A DNA stretch of 64,000 nt from Rahnella sikkimica (GTDB lineage: Bacteria; Pseudomonadota; Gammaproteobacteria; Enterobacterales; Enterobacteriaceae). The stretch is taken from the NCBI RefSeq assembly GCF_002951615.1, contig NZ_CP019062.1:3720001-3784000 (forward strand), in the 5' to 3' direction. Every line of letters starts with the position of its first letter. Within the stretch, counting starts at the first letter, position 1. Under the pieces are notes generated by a model. That model searched no databases. It saw only the letters and a program-made list of their open reading frames with translations, and was not told the DNA's origin. A program made the position numbers and the translations under genes. Shown in pieces: positions 48,864 through 61,418 of this stretch.

Positions 48864-48881
48864 TCCTACTTTACAGGCAAT

Positions 48882-48909
48882 AAAAAACCCCGGAATTCCG
48901 GGGTTTTTT
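48882..48909. terminator. Bidirectional terminator sbp/tpiA
   Basis: The palindrome CCCCGGAATTCCGGGG (48888-48903) is flanked by six A on the left and six T on the right, so it serves both converging genes. Confidence 0.9.
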
Positions 48910-48928
48910 GTGCTCAGAAGAAACAGGC

Positions 48929-49729
<801 letters not shown>

Positions 49730-49823
49730 TTAAAATTTCTGCCAAACAAGCAGATTACCTGTCCGACAGTATAGAGATCATTGACCATAAAGGCTTTGCT
49801 TTTTGTCATTAAAAACCGTTATC

Positions 49824-50429
49824 TCAGGGCTCAGCCAGCGCCAGTTTTACCGGCTCAACGGCAAACGTCAGGCCTTTTTCACCATTGTCTGAAATGACGA
49901 AACGCACCGCCCCGACTTCCTGTTTATAGAATTGCTGACCTTTCCCTTTTTCAATCAGGGAGGTCACTTTCGCCAGACTTTGTTCCGGCGAAAGCGTGGC
50001 ATCGAACTGGCGCATCAGATTTGCCATATAGCGGACAGCCAGCGCGCGGGCAGCTTTTTCTTCGGAGCCCTGAATCGGCAAATAGGTAATTTGCAGCGTT
50101 TTGATTTTGCCGGTGCCTTTTTCCAGCGCGGTGGAGGCATAAAGATTTTCGTTAATCTTGCTGGCTGCGCGGGTCAGTGAGCTGTTGGCGGGTTCACTGA
50201 TCGCACGGAATTCGCCAATCTGCTGAGTCGGATTGGCTTCATTGTATTTGGCGCGGAAATTAATCAGCGTGGTTTCAAATGTGGGCGCACCTGCCAGCAG
50301 ATACGGGGCTTTCGGCATTTCTTCTGCGCCGGAATGATCCGCTGGCGGATTGGCAAGAGCGATATTCTGGTTCGCGAGGATCAGCAATACCGGCAAAGCC
50401 AGCTGTAAAATCGATTTAGCAACAGTCAT
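49824..50429 (-). CDS. yiiQ: DUF1454 periplasmic protein YiiQ
   Basis: 201 residues. Signal peptide (about 1-26, ending NIALA), then a soluble domain of the DUF1454 family with RAISEPANSSLTRAASKINENLY near the middle (by position 79-101). Function unknown. Position between tpiA and yiiR is as in E. coli, which supports the name. Divergent from yiiR. Confidence 0.88.
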   Translation of the reverse strand: MTVAKSILQLALPVLLILANQNIALANPPADHSGAEEMPKAPYLLAGAPTFETTLINFRAKYNEANPTQQIGEFRAISEPANSSLTRAASKINENLYASTALEKGTGKIKTLQITYLPIQGSEEKAARALAVRYMANLMRQFDATLSPEQSLAKVTSLIEKGKGQQFYKQEVGAVRFVISDNGEKGLTFAVEPVKLALAEP

Positions 50430-50587
50430 AGGACGTTTCTTTTTTTATGTTAACAGACCGATTAAAGCGGTGATCGGGGGGCAATGTCAAAAGGAGTGCG
50501 TAAACATTCTCTCCGTTAGGACGCATCAGGTACACTCGCCCTGTTTTAACATTTTCCTCTCATTGTTATTTAGGGAACCGACGGTCA

Positions 50588-51016
50588 ATGACGTTACAGC
50601 ACGCACTGTTTTCTTTTAACGGCCGCCTGGGCCGACGCGATTTTTGGCTTTGGATGATCAGCTGGCTGGTGCTGATGGTCGCCGATTTCTTCTTTGCCGC
50701 AAAGCTTTGGATTACCTATCAGACCGCGGGTTTCGCGCTGGTCGTTCTGCTGTGGCCAACGGCGGCGGTGCTGGTGAAAAGGTTGCATGATCGGAATAAG
50801 TCGGCCTGGTGGGCGTTACTGTTTGTGCTGGCGTGGATGCTGGTGGCCGGAAACTGGGCGGCGGCGATGCCACAGACGTGGAGTTGGGTATTAGGACGGC
50901 TGGCACCTTCGGTGATTTTCATCATGCTGATTATCGACTGCGGGGCTTTCGTTGGTACGCCGGGCACAAATCGCTTTGGCCCGGAACCGGAAGACGTCAG
51001 ATTTAAATCCGCATAA
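50588..51016 (+). CDS. yiiR: DUF805 inner-membrane protein YiiR
   Basis: 142 residues with about four membrane helices. Begins with the DUF805 hallmark FNGRLGRRDFWLW (residues 9-21) and has VLVKRLHDRNKSAWW between helices, the family's RLHD motif. Function unknown. Convergent with fpr (seven bases between stops), as in E. coli. Confidence 0.88.
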   Translation: MTLQHALFSFNGRLGRRDFWLWMISWLVLMVADFFFAAKLWITYQTAGFALVVLLWPTAAVLVKRLHDRNKSAWWALLFVLAWMLVAGNWAAAMPQTWSWVLGRLAPSVIFIMLIIDCGAFVGTPGTNRFGPEPEDVRFKSA

Positions 51017-51023
51017 ATCACGC

Positions 51024-51770
51024 TTACCAGTAATGCTCGCTGGTCATATGGCCCGGTTTGCGTTTGAGGTGTTTGCGCATGCCGTGCAAGTCTTTCAGCA
51101 CCTGCTGGGTATCGCGAACCATCTGCGGGTTTCCGCAGAGCATGATGTGGCTGTCGTCCGCGTTAATCTTCAGGCCGACAGCCGCTTCCAGCGTGCCGTT
51201 TTCAATCAGCGCCGGGACACGGCCGGTCAGCGAGCCTGAGATTTCCTCACGGCTGACGACGGTCTGAATATGCAGCTTGCCTTCATAACGACGCTGCAAT
51301 TCCTGCATCAGCGGCAAATAGCTGAGATCGGCGGCAAAGCGCGCGGCGTGAACCAGCACAATATTTTTGAAACGCTCAAGACCCATCCCTTCCTGCAAAA
51401 TCGACAGATAGGGTCCGATGGCGGTGCCGGTCGCGAGCATCCACAGGGTGTCGCATTCCGGAACCTCATCAATGACGAAAAAACCGGCGGCCTCTTTAGT
51501 GACATGAATTTCGTCGCCGGGTTGCATCACATGCAGACGCGGGCTGAGTTTTCCTTCCGGCACGTTGACCAGATAAAACTCCAGGTCCGCGCAGGAAGGC
51601 GGATTGACGTAGGAATACGCGCGCTGAACCCGTTCGCCATCGATTTCCAGAGAGAGTTTGGCAAACTGACCTGCGGTAAAAGAGTCGACTGGCGCATTGA
51701 CCGTGATGCTGAACAAATTGTCCGTCCAGTGCTCAACTTTTTTGATTTTTCCCGTCACCCAATCAGCCAT
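51024..51770 (-). CDS. fpr: Ferredoxin/flavodoxin-NADP+ reductase
   Basis: 248 residues, same as E. coli. FAD-binding RAYSYVNPP (about 50-58), NADPH-binding ATGTAIGPYLSIL and LCGNPQMVRD, and the C-terminal EHYW with the flavin-stacking tryptophan. Passes electrons from NADPH to flavodoxin, for instance for biotin synthase and Fe-S repair. The frame is open ten codons upstream, but MADWVTGKIKKV is the conserved start (51770). Confidence 0.97.
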   Translation of the reverse strand: MADWVTGKIKKVEHWTDNLFSITVNAPVDSFTAGQFAKLSLEIDGERVQRAYSYVNPPSCADLEFYLVNVPEGKLSPRLHVMQPGDEIHVTKEAAGFFVIDEVPECDTLWMLATGTAIGPYLSILQEGMGLERFKNIVLVHAARFAADLSYLPLMQELQRRYEGKLHIQTVVSREEISGSLTGRVPALIENGTLEAAVGLKINADDSHIMLCGNPQMVRDTQQVLKDLHGMRKHLKRKPGHMTSEHYW

Positions 51771-52078
51771 AAAAACTCCCGTCGTTTCTGATTTCGTCAT
51801 GCATAGCGAATCTATGCGCTGATTTTATTTCAAATTTTTCGGATCCCTTATCGGTTAAATGTTATCAGCCTGTTCTGCGTCCGTTAGCCGGTATCGATTT
51901 CTGTACATTCTGCGTTACAGATCTGGCTCCTGCCGCTGCCAGCAAAATATCAGGAGAGTTTGCCTCAACCCTCGCTTATTCATCTGAATTTGTTAACTTA
52001 TGCGCCGCCGTATTATCGGCGGTTTTACTGGTTATTTGTTCTGCACATTCCCAATCTTATCTGATAACGAACTGAAAA
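51771..52078. other. Divergent intergenic region fpr-emrD
   Basis: About 308 bp holding the divergent promoters of fpr and emrD. No strong promoter match, repeat or small gene stands out to me; a short reading frame at 52000-52281 overlaps emrD and is a shadow. Confidence 0.4.
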
Positions 52079-53272
52079 ATGAAAAATCTGAAAAATATTC
52101 ACCTGCTTGTGATGCTGATTTTGCTGGTGGCGGTCGGTCAGATGGCGCAGACCATTTATGTGCCGAACATCGCCGATATGGCGACCAGTCTGGCCGTCAA
52201 ACCGGGGGCTGTGCAGCGCGTTATGGCCGCTTATTTACTGACGTACGGCGGTTCACAGCTGATTTACGGTCCGTTGTCTGACAACGTGGGGCGCAAACCG
52301 GTGATCCTCACCGGCCTGATGATTTTCCTGATTGGCGCGGCGGGCGCGATGATGTCTTCCAGCCTGAATATGCTGATTGCCGCCAGCGCCGTGCAGGGGT
52401 TGGGCACCGGCGTAGCGGGCGTGATGGCGAGAACCATGCCGCGTGATTTATACAGCGGCGGCGCTTTGCGCCATGCTAACAGTTTGCTGAACATGGGGAT
52501 TCTGGTCAGCCCGCTGTTAGCACCTGTTATCGGAGGCGCGCTGGCTGCGTGGTTAGGCTGGCGGGCGAGTTTCGGTTTCTTACTGATTTTGTGTGCAGGC
52601 GTCGCGTTTTCGATGTACCGCTGGTTGCCGGAAACCCGCCCGGAATTTACCGCTGATCATCCACCGCGCAAAATGCTCAGCAGCCTGCGTTTGTTGCTGG
52701 CAGACGCTAATTTCAGCCGTTATCTGGTGATGCTGGTCGGCGCGCTGGCGGGCGTGGCGGTCTTTGAAGCCAGCTGCGGCGTGCTGATGGGGGGCGTGTT
52801 GGGGCTGAGCGGTGTGATGGTCAGCATTCTGTTTATCCTGCCGATCCCGGCCGCATTCTTTGGTGCCTGGTATGCCGGGCGCACGGAGAAGAGCTTCCAG
52901 CAACTGATGTGGCATTCGGTTATCAGCTGTCTGCTTGCGGGGCTATTGATGTGGATCCCAGGCTGGCTGGGCATTATGAATATCTGGACGCTGATCGTGC
53001 CAGCGTCTTTGTTTTTCTTCGGCGCAGGCATGTTATTCCCGCTGGCGACGACCGGCGCAATGGAACCATTTCCGTATCTGGCGGGTGCGGCAGGGGCGCT
53101 GGTGGGCGGTTTGCAGAATATGGGGTCAGGGCTGGTGGCGTGGATGTCAGCGATGTTGCCGCAAACCGGTCAGTTCAGTCTGGGTCTGCTGATGTTTGCG
53201 ATGGCCGTGCTGATTTTGCTGTGCTGGTGGCCGATGTCGAACCGCAGTCAACATGAAGGTCACGTGGTCTGA
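52079..53272 (+). CDS. emrD: Multidrug efflux MFS transporter EmrD
   Basis: 397 residues with 12 predicted membrane helices. MFS motif A is seen in LIYGPLSDNVGRKPVIL (about 61-77) and the motif-C-like GTGVAGVMARTMPRDLY follows. Resembles EmrD, which exports amphipathic drugs and arabinose by proton antiport. In E. coli emrD is elsewhere; next to fpr and glpX is the arrangement here. A bidirectional terminator follows. Confidence 0.88.
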   Translation: MKNLKNIHLLVMLILLVAVGQMAQTIYVPNIADMATSLAVKPGAVQRVMAAYLLTYGGSQLIYGPLSDNVGRKPVILTGLMIFLIGAAGAMMSSSLNMLIAASAVQGLGTGVAGVMARTMPRDLYSGGALRHANSLLNMGILVSPLLAPVIGGALAAWLGWRASFGFLLILCAGVAFSMYRWLPETRPEFTADHPPRKMLSSLRLLLADANFSRYLVMLVGALAGVAVFEASCGVLMGGVLGLSGVMVSILFILPIPAAFFGAWYAGRTEKSFQQLMWHSVISCLLAGLLMWIPGWLGIMNIWTLIVPASLFFFGAGMLFPLATTGAMEPFPYLAGAAGALVGGLQNMGSGLVAWMSAMLPQTGQFSLGLLMFAMAVLILLCWWPMSNRSQHEGHVV

Positions 53273-53277
53273 AATGG

Positions 53278-53306
53278 AAAAGCAGGGCGCAAAAGCCCTG
53301 CTTTTT
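53278..53306. terminator. Bidirectional terminator emrD/glpX
   Basis: GCAGGGC (53282-53288) pairs with GCCCTGC (53295-53301), flanked by A residues on the left and TTTTT on the right. Serves converging emrD and glpX. Confidence 0.85.
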
Positions 53307-53326
53307 GATGACCGGAAGGCCGTCGA

Positions 53327-54337
53327 TCAGATGATGAATTCGTGCAGCGCAGCGTCTTTGCGGTCGAGATAATGCGTCGAACGGATGCGACGGATGGTGC
53401 GGGATTTGCCCCGGATCAGCAGCGTTTCGGTGGTCGCCATATTTCCCTGACGGCTTATACCTTCCAGCAGATCGCCTTTGGTAATTCCGGTCGCTGAGAA
53501 AATCACGTTATCGTTACGCGCCATATCATCGAGCAACAACACTTTCCCGGCTTCGATACCCATCGCTTTACAGCGCGCCAGTTCCTCTTCGCCAATCCGG
53601 CGGTTTTCCGGTGTATCCCCTTTGACGTCATGACGCGCAAGTAAACGTCCCTGCATATCGCCATCCAGCGCGCGGATAACGGCGGCGGAAATCACGCCTT
53701 CAGGCGCGCCGCCTATGCCGTAAAGCACGTCCACTTCACTCTCCGGCATGCAGGTCAGAATAGTCGCCGCCACGTCACCGTCCGGAAATGCAAAGACGCG
53801 GACACCGGCGGTCAGCATTTCGCGGATTGCATCGTCATGACGCGGTTTCGCCAGTACGGCGACGGTCAGTTCGGTCAGCGGTTTGTTCAGCGCTTTGGCG
53901 ATATTCGCCAGATTTTCGGCCAGCGTCAAGTTCAGATTGATTGCGCCTTTTGCGCCAGGACCGACGGCGATTTTTTCCATGTACATGTCAGGTGCATTGA
54001 GGAAAGAGCCCTGATCGCCCACGGCCAGCACGGCCAGCGCGTTGGACTGACCCATTGCGGTCATGCGCGTGCCTTCAATCGGGTCCACCGCGATATCGAC
54101 CGCGTCGCCATTGCCGGTACCGACCTTTTCACCGATATACAGCATCGGTGCTTCATCGATTTCACCTTCACCAATGACAATCGTGCCGTCGATATCGACT
54201 TTATTGAGCATGATGCGCATGGACTGTACGGCGGCGTTATCGGCGAGGTTTTTATCACCACGTCCCAGCCATTTGTAACCGGCGAGCGCGGCAGCTTCGG
54301 TCACGCGGGAGAACTCGATTGCTAATTCACGTTTCAT
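53327..54337 (-). CDS. glpX: Class II fructose-1,6-bisphosphatase
   Basis: 336 residues, same as E. coli. Metal-binding motifs GEGEIDEAPMLYIGE, DIAVDPIEGT and the later GIGGAPEGVISAA. Gluconeogenic phosphatase of the Li-sensitive superfamily. Start MKRELAIEFSRV at 54337; 14 upstream codons are rejected. Downstream of glpK on the same strand but with a terminator in between. Confidence 0.97.
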   Translation of the reverse strand: MKRELAIEFSRVTEAAALAGYKWLGRGDKNLADNAAVQSMRIMLNKVDIDGTIVIGEGEIDEAPMLYIGEKVGTGNGDAVDIAVDPIEGTRMTAMGQSNALAVLAVGDQGSFLNAPDMYMEKIAVGPGAKGAINLNLTLAENLANIAKALNKPLTELTVAVLAKPRHDDAIREMLTAGVRVFAFPDGDVAATILTCMPESEVDVLYGIGGAPEGVISAAVIRALDGDMQGRLLARHDVKGDTPENRRIGEEELARCKAMGIEAGKVLLLDDMARNDNVIFSATGITKGDLLEGISRQGNMATTETLLIRGKSRTIRRIRSTHYLDRKDAALHEFII

Positions 54338-54423
54338 TGGAAAACCTGTTGGAAGAAAAGAAGGAGTTCGGTGAGGCAAGGCTCATCTGTGCCGCAGATT
54401 TTAGCACAGCGGGAAGGGCGTAT

Positions 54424-54447
54424 AAAAAAACTCCCCGGATGGGGAGT
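54424..54447 (-). terminator. Terminator of glpFK
   Basis: Minus-strand ACTCCCC (54447-54441), ATCC loop, GGGGAGT (54436-54430), then a T run to 54424. It lies between the glpK stop and glpX start, so glpX is probably expressed partly from its own promoter or by readthrough. Confidence 0.85.
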
Positions 54448-54480
54448 TTCGTTAAAGGTGTTGGCGTAAAACTGACGGGA

Positions 54481-56049
<1,569 letters not shown>

Positions 56050-56898
56050 TCAGGCCTTGCGCTGTTTGGTTGGCTGCGACGCTTTGTCAGCTGCCGGTTC
56101 GTTAATCTGGTGTGGCAGATGACGGCTAATCAATGCTTTATAGCCGACCGCACCCAGACAAGCGCCAAGCAGTGGACCAAAAATCGGTACCAGGAAATAA
56201 GGGATATCACGGGCACCGGTAAATGCCACTTTGCCCCAGCCTGCGAAGTAAGCGAACAGTTTCGGTCCGAAATCACGCGCCGGGTTCAGGGCGAATCCGG
56301 TCAGTGGCCCCATTGATGCACCGATAACCGCAATCAGAATACCAATCAGCAGCGGTGCCAGCGGGCCACGTGGCAAGCCGTTGCCGTCGTCAGTCAGGCC
56401 GAGGATCAGGGACATCAGAACAGCAGTGATCACGGTTTCAACCAGGAACGCCTGCAATACGCTGATGTGCGGGTTTGGATACGTGGAGAAGATACCGGCA
56501 AGGCTCAGACTGTCTACGCTGCCGCGTACCATATTGTGACTTTGCTCGAAATCAATGAACAGATTGTAGTAGAGGCCGTAGACCAGCGCGGCGGCACAGA
56601 AGGCGCCTGCGACCTGCGCGATAATGTAAGGCAGAACTTTGCGTCCTTCAAAGTTTGCAAACAAACATAACGCGACGGTAACAGCCGGGTTCAGGTGTGC
56701 GCCTGAGATCGCCGCAGTCAGGTAAATGGCCATGGCCACACCGAAACCCCAGACGATACTGATTTCCCACTGGCCAAAGGATGCTCCGGCAAGTTTCAAT
56801 GCAGCAACACAGCCTGCACCGAAGAAAATGATAAGCCCGGTACCCAGAAACTCAGCGATGCACTGACCTTTTAATGTGGAACTCATGGTTTGGCTCAT
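56050..56898 (-). CDS. glpF: Glycerol uptake facilitator
   Basis: 282 residues. Aquaglyceroporin with six membrane helices and two half-helices carrying the NPA motifs HLNPAVT and LNPARDF; G-F-A-L-N-P-A-R-D typical of glycerol facilitators. Lets glycerol cross the inner membrane for GlpK. First gene of glpFK, with a GlpR operator about 110 bp upstream. Confidence 0.97.
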   Translation of the reverse strand: MSQTMSSTLKGQCIAEFLGTGLIIFFGAGCVAALKLAGASFGQWEISIVWGFGVAMAIYLTAAISGAHLNPAVTVALCLFANFEGRKVLPYIIAQVAGAFCAAALVYGLYYNLFIDFEQSHNMVRGSVDSLSLAGIFSTYPNPHISVLQAFLVETVITAVLMSLILGLTDDGNGLPRGPLAPLLIGILIAVIGASMGPLTGFALNPARDFGPKLFAYFAGWGKVAFTGARDIPYFLVPIFGPLLGACLGAVGYKALISRHLPHQINEPAADKASQPTKQRKA

Positions 56899-57486
56899 AG
56901 TTTGATCCTGCTAAGGATGATGTTAATGATTGGTTATAGTTTTTTGTTATGTCGTACGCGAACGTAATCGGATTTTGACGTTCATCATTAAATGAGAACG
57001 TAATGTGAATTTATCGTTAACGAGCATAAACGAGAAATAGCGAAATCAAAATTTGCGTGTCATGTCATAAAAATGAGCGATTTCGCGTATTACCGGACCA
57101 TCGCGAACGGCAAAAAGGCCACGATTTAACATTTGCCGGGCACGGGTAGGTGAAACGAACATAGCAACAGGCCGGATAAGGATATGCGGTATTAACGGGG
57201 ATTTCTGGTGAGTGACGCTGCTTTTTAAGCATTTCCTGATACCGGGCGCTGTAAAATTGCAACAGACTGCGTGCAGGAAGGGGTTCTTGCTAGACAGGGC
57301 AAAGCTGGCTACATACAATCACCCGGTAAGACACCCGCTGGTTTTACAAGACTTTGGCGCAAATCAGACCTGAATTTGGTTTGAATTCGTTATCAAAATC
57401 GACGGAGTGCAGGAATTCATGAGCCGTGTCCGGATGATGCGGCAGAACATAAGATGTGCGCCTTGCGAACATAAGGGGACCGAAAA
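56899..57486. other. Divergent intergenic region glpF-zapB
   Basis: 588 bp without a convincing gene. Holds the GlpR operator (57009-57028) and, toward zapB, nothing I can identify except an expected promoter. A 90-codon minus-strand frame at 57046-57318 lacks a ribosome site and family features and is not annotated. Confidence 0.5.
57009..57028 (-). promoter_or_regulatory. GlpR operator upstream of glpFK
   Basis: TATGCTCGTTAACGATAAAT on the minus strand matches 19 of 20 positions of the GlpR consensus WATKYTCGWWAWCGAWMATW. Glycerol-3-phosphate releases GlpR. A second, weaker copy may sit near 56950-56975. A TGTGA half-site (57004-57008) could belong to a CRP site but the other half is poor. 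Confidence 0.75.
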
Positions 57487-57726
57487 ATGTCATTTGAAGT
57501 ATTTGAGAAATTAGAAGCTAAAGTTCAGCAAGCGATCGATACCATTACTCTTTTGCAGATGGAAATCGAAGAACTGAAAGAACAAAACAATACCCTGTCT
57601 CAGGAAGTTCAGCAGGCAAGTGGTAACCACGAATCGCTGGTGCGTGAAAATGCACAGCTGAAAGAAGAACAGCACGTGTGGCAGGATCGTCTGCGTGCAC
57701 TGCTGGGAAAAATGGAAGAAGTCTGA
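57487..57726 (+). CDS. zapB: Cell division protein ZapB
   Basis: 79 residues. [20 protein letters not shown] start and one continuous coiled coil to the end, EEV, as in E. coli ZapB. Binds ZapA and MatP and stabilises the Z ring. GGGGACC precedes ATG 57487. Shared bidirectional terminator with rraA follows. Confidence 0.96.
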   Translation: MSFEVFEKLEAKVQQAIDTITLLQMEIEELKEQNNTLSQEVQQASGNHESLVRENAQLKEEQHVWQDRLRALLGKMEEV

Positions 57727-57744
57727 TGACTTCGGCCTGAAAAT

Positions 57745-57772
57745 AAAAAAGGACGCCACGGCGTCCTTTTTT
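57745..57772. terminator. Bidirectional terminator zapB/rraA
   Basis: AAAAAAGGACGC (57745-57756) pairs with GCGTCCTTTTTT (57761-57772) around a 4-base loop; T runs on both strands. Confidence 0.9.
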
Positions 57773-57790
57773 GTTGCTGAAAGCGCAAGG

Positions 57791-58282
<492 letters not shown>

Positions 58283-58354
58283 TCATCTGGTTGCTGCATG
58301 AGTGTTCAGTATATCCCTTTCGGGCGGATGTTGGCAAAATCATCAATTGTTAAA

Positions 58355-58396
58355 TGCGAAAAGCGGCCGGATAAACGCACATCAGGCCACTTTTAC
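58355..58396 (-). terminator. Probable terminator after menA
   Basis: Minus-strand AAAGTGGCC and GGCCGCTTTT form a stem with one G-U pair and end in T residues just past the menA stop. The long loop makes it uncertain. Confidence 0.45.
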
Positions 58397-59323
58397 TCAA
58401 TTGAGCAACAGACCCACCGCAAACAACACGTTAGTCAGTAACGCTGCTTTCACCATGTGTTCGAGCAGCGGACGCACTTCCAAAGACGTTTTGGACTTTC
58501 TCACGCGGATAATGTGCGTGGTCAGCATCGGTACTGCCAAAAGGAACAACCAGCCCGTCCAGTGACGCAAATAGGCTGCCGAGAATATTGCCAGACACAG
58601 CGTGGCGGCGGTCAGAATAAACGTGTGATAGCGACGCGCATTCACCGGTCCGAGACGAACCGCCAGCGTGTTTTTGCCGTTGGTGCGATCGGATTCGATA
58701 TCGCGCAAATTGTTGATATTCAGCACCGCCGTCGAGAGTAATCCCGTTGCGGTCGCGGGTAGCATCACAATCCAGTCGAAGTATCCCGCCTGCAAATAGA
58801 ACGTCCCGGCGACGCTGATCCAGCCAAAGAAGATCAAAACGGAAATATCACCCAGCCCCATATAACCGTAAGGGCGCGTGCCGACGGTGTACGTGATAGC
58901 CGCGCCAATCGAAAGCAGGCCGAGGATGATAAAGCCCACGACGTCACTTGGTTTGTGGCAGGCGACGGCGATAAGCGCGATACCGCACACGAGCGTCAGC
59001 ACAATGGTCAGGATAATCGCGCGCTTCATCTGGGCGGCGGTAATCATCCCTTTTTGCATCCCGCGCAACGGCCCGACACGATCGGGCGTATCACTGCCTT
59101 TTTCGGCATCGCCATAATCGTTGGCAAGGTTAGACAGGATTTGCAGACAACCCGCCGTCAGTAACGCCAGCAGCGCGATGAGCGGGTGGAAAACGCCTTG
59201 CAGGCTGGCAATCGCCGAACCCATGACGATGGAGGCAAAAGCCAGAGGCAGCGTTTTAGGACGCAGGCTTTCAAGCCATGCGCGGGCAGGCGTGGTCGGG
59301 GTGCAGGGAGTCATTGTGCTCAT
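58397..59323 (-). CDS. menA: 1,4-dihydroxy-2-naphthoate polyprenyltransferase
   Basis: 308 residues, same as E. coli. UbiA-family membrane enzyme with about nine helices; the aspartate-rich motif NDYGDAEKGSD (about 68-78) binds prenyl diphosphate and a second, NNLRDIESDRTNG, lies near 205. Attaches the octaprenyl chain in menaquinone synthesis. A terminator separates it from hslU upstream. Confidence 0.97.
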   Translation of the reverse strand: MSTMTPCTPTTPARAWLESLRPKTLPLAFASIVMGSAIASLQGVFHPLIALLALLTAGCLQILSNLANDYGDAEKGSDTPDRVGPLRGMQKGMITAAQMKRAIILTIVLTLVCGIALIAVACHKPSDVVGFIILGLLSIGAAITYTVGTRPYGYMGLGDISVLIFFGWISVAGTFYLQAGYFDWIVMLPATATGLLSTAVLNINNLRDIESDRTNGKNTLAVRLGPVNARRYHTFILTAATLCLAIFSAAYLRHWTGWLFLLAVPMLTTHIIRVRKSKTSLEVRPLLEHMVKAALLTNVLFAVGLLLN

Positions 59324-59361
59324 AGGTGATTTCGCTCAGGTGAACAGTCAGTCCGAAATCT

Positions 59362-59393
59362 AAAAAAAATCAGGGAGGCAAACGCCTCCCTGA
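59362..59393 (-). terminator. Terminator of hslVU
   Basis: Minus-strand TCAGGGAGGC (59393-59384), GTTT loop, GCCTCCCTGA (59379-59370), then eight T. Confidence 0.92.
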
Positions 59394-59420
59394 AGATCAC
59401 TTTCGGAACGTATGAGCAAA

Positions 59421-60755
59421 TTATAAGATAAAACGGCTCAGATCTTCATCAGCTACCAGCTGATCAAGGTGGCTTCTAACATAATCTGCATCAATGTTTA
59501 TGGAGATACCGTTGCTTTCGCTGGCGTCATAGGAGATATCTTCCATCAGGCGCTCCAGAACCGTGTGCAGACGACGTGCGCCAATGTTCTCGGTGGTTTC
59601 GTTCACCTGCCATGCCGCTTCCGCGATACGACGGATGCCGTCAGCCGTGAAATCAATGGTCACACCTTCAGTCGCCATCAATGCTTTGTACTGATGTGTC
59701 AGGGACGCACTTGGCTCAGTCAGAATACGTTCGAAGTCTTCTGTCGACAGCGCCTGCAGCTCAACGCGGATTGGCAGACGACCCTGCAATTCCGGGATCA
59801 GATCTGACGGGCTGGACGTCTGGAACGCACCGGAGGCGATAAACAGAATGTGGTCAGTTTTCACCATGCCGTGTTTAGTGGAAACGGTACAGCCTTCCAC
59901 CAGCGGCAGCAGGTCGCGCTGAACGCCTTCACGGGAAACGTCCGGGCCGGAACTTTGACCGCCGCGTTTACAGATTTTGTCGATCTCATCGATGAACACG
60001 ATACCGTGCTGTTCAACGGCTTCAATCGCCTGTTCTTTCAGCTCTTCCGGGTTCACCAGTTTCGCCGCTTCTTCTTCAACCAGCAGCTTGTAAGCTTCTT
60101 TGATTTTCAGTTTGCGCGGTTTCTGTTTCTGACCGGCCATGTTCTGGAACATGGATTGCAGCTGGTTAGTCATTTCTTCCATACCCGGCGGGGACATGAT
60201 TTCAACGCCGACTGGCCCAGCCGCCAGATTGATTTCAATTTCTTTGTCGTCGAGCTGGCCTTCACGTAATTTCTTGCGGAAGTTCTGGCGCGCGGCAGAA
60301 GGCTCATGTGCTTCGTCAGCCTGCCCCCAGTTGTTTTTCGCCGGCGGGATCAGCACATCGAGAATCCGTTCTTCGGCCATTTCTTCGGCGCGGAATCGGT
60401 TTTTATCGATGGACTGCATACGCACCATTTTCACCGCGGAATCGGTCAGATCACGGATAATAGAATCCACTTCTTTCCCGACATAGCCCACTTCGGTGAA
60501 CTTGGTGGCTTCGACTTTGATGAACGGCGCGTTAGCCAGTTTGGCCAGACGACGGGCGATTTCGGTTTTACCGACACCGGTCGGGCCGATCATCAGAATA
60601 TTTTTTGGGGTGACTTCGTGGCGCAGCGCTTCATCAAGCTGCATACGGCGCCAGCGGTTACGCAGGGCGATCGCCACAGCGCGTTTCGCTTTATCCTGGC
60701 CAATGATGTAGCTGTCTAACTCGCTGACAATCTCGCGCGGGGTCATCTCAGACAT
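59421..60755 (-). CDS. hslU: HslUV protease ATPase subunit
   Basis: 444 residues. AAA+ Clp-family unfoldase with Walker [14 protein letters not shown] (about 56-68), pore loop GYVG, intermediate I domain (about 110-240), Walker B IVFIDEID and the C-terminal tail DLSRFIL that docks into HslV. Starts 12 bases after the hslV stop, forming the heat-shock operon hslVU. Confidence 0.98.
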   Translation of the reverse strand: MSEMTPREIVSELDSYIIGQDKAKRAVAIALRNRWRRMQLDEALRHEVTPKNILMIGPTGVGKTEIARRLAKLANAPFIKVEATKFTEVGYVGKEVDSIIRDLTDSAVKMVRMQSIDKNRFRAEEMAEERILDVLIPPAKNNWGQADEAHEPSAARQNFRKKLREGQLDDKEIEINLAAGPVGVEIMSPPGMEEMTNQLQSMFQNMAGQKQKPRKLKIKEAYKLLVEEEAAKLVNPEELKEQAIEAVEQHGIVFIDEIDKICKRGGQSSGPDVSREGVQRDLLPLVEGCTVSTKHGMVKTDHILFIASGAFQTSSPSDLIPELQGRLPIRVELQALSTEDFERILTEPSASLTHQYKALMATEGVTIDFTADGIRRIAEAAWQVNETTENIGARRLHTVLERLMEDISYDASESNGISINIDADYVRSHLDQLVADEDLSRFIL

Positions 60756-60767
60756 AATTTTCGATCC

Positions 60768-61298
60768 TTACGCTTTAGAAGACAATTCTTCGATGGTGTG
60801 GAATTGGTTGGTGTAGATGCAGATATCACCCGCGATACTCAGCGATTTTTCTACGATATCGCGTGCGCCAAGCTCTGAGTTTTCCAGCAAAGCACGGGCA
60901 GCAGCTTGTGCATACGGACCACCGGAACCAATCGCGATCAGGTCGTTTTCTGGCTGGATGACGTCGCCGTTACCACTGATAATCAGCGAGGCATTTTCAT
61001 CCGCAACGGCCAGCAGCGCTTCGAGACGGCGCAGCATACGGTCGGTACGCCAGTCTTTTGCCAGCTCAACGGCGGCTTTCACAAGATGACCCTGGTGCAT
61101 TTCCAGTTTGCGTTCGAACAGCTCAAACAGCGTGAAGGCGTCAGCGGTACCACCAGCAAAACCAGCAATCACTTTATCGTTGTAAAGGCGACGTACTTTT
61201 TTGACGTTGCCCTTCATGACGGTATTTCCCAATGTGGCCTGGCCATCACCACCGATAACGACCTTGCCGTTGCGGCGTACACTTACAATTGTTGTCAC
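60768..61298 (-). CDS. hslV: HslUV protease proteolytic subunit
   Basis: 176 residues, same as E. coli. N-terminal-nucleophile threonine protease: after Met removal the chain begins [10 protein letters not shown], with [12 protein letters not shown] and [13 protein letters not shown]. The start codon is GTG at 61298, eight bases after GAGGA; the longer open frame to 61349 would bury the catalytic threonine. A sigma-32-like promoter lies upstream. Confidence 0.97.
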   Translation of the reverse strand: MTTIVSVRRNGKVVIGGDGQATLGNTVMKGNVKKVRRLYNDKVIAGFAGGTADAFTLFELFERKLEMHQGHLVKAAVELAKDWRTDRMLRRLEALLAVADENASLIISGNGDVIQPENDLIAIGSGGPYAQAAARALLENSELGARDIVEKSLSIAGDICIYTNQFHTIEELSSKA

Positions 61299-61391
61299 GA
61301 GCGGTTCCTCGTTGCAGACGGAAAAGATCCCCGCAGGCTTGTGGGACACTTTGCGTGTCTCACAAACTTACGAGGCATATTGGAAGTATAG

Positions 61392-61418
61392 ATTGGGGAA
61401 GGATTACGGGTTTTCAAC
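61392..61418 (-). promoter_or_regulatory. Sigma-32 (heat-shock) promoter of hslVU
   Basis: Minus strand: GTTGAAA (61418-61412), 13-bp spacer, CCCCAAT (61398-61392), close to the consensus CTTGAAA-N13-CCCCATNT. It overlaps the last codon of ftsN and lies about 95 bp before hslV. Confidence 0.75.

Noticed and set aside
57046..57318. 90-codon minus-strand frame between glpF and zapB
   Set aside because: No ribosome site, no family features, and it sits in a regulatory region next to a GlpR operator.
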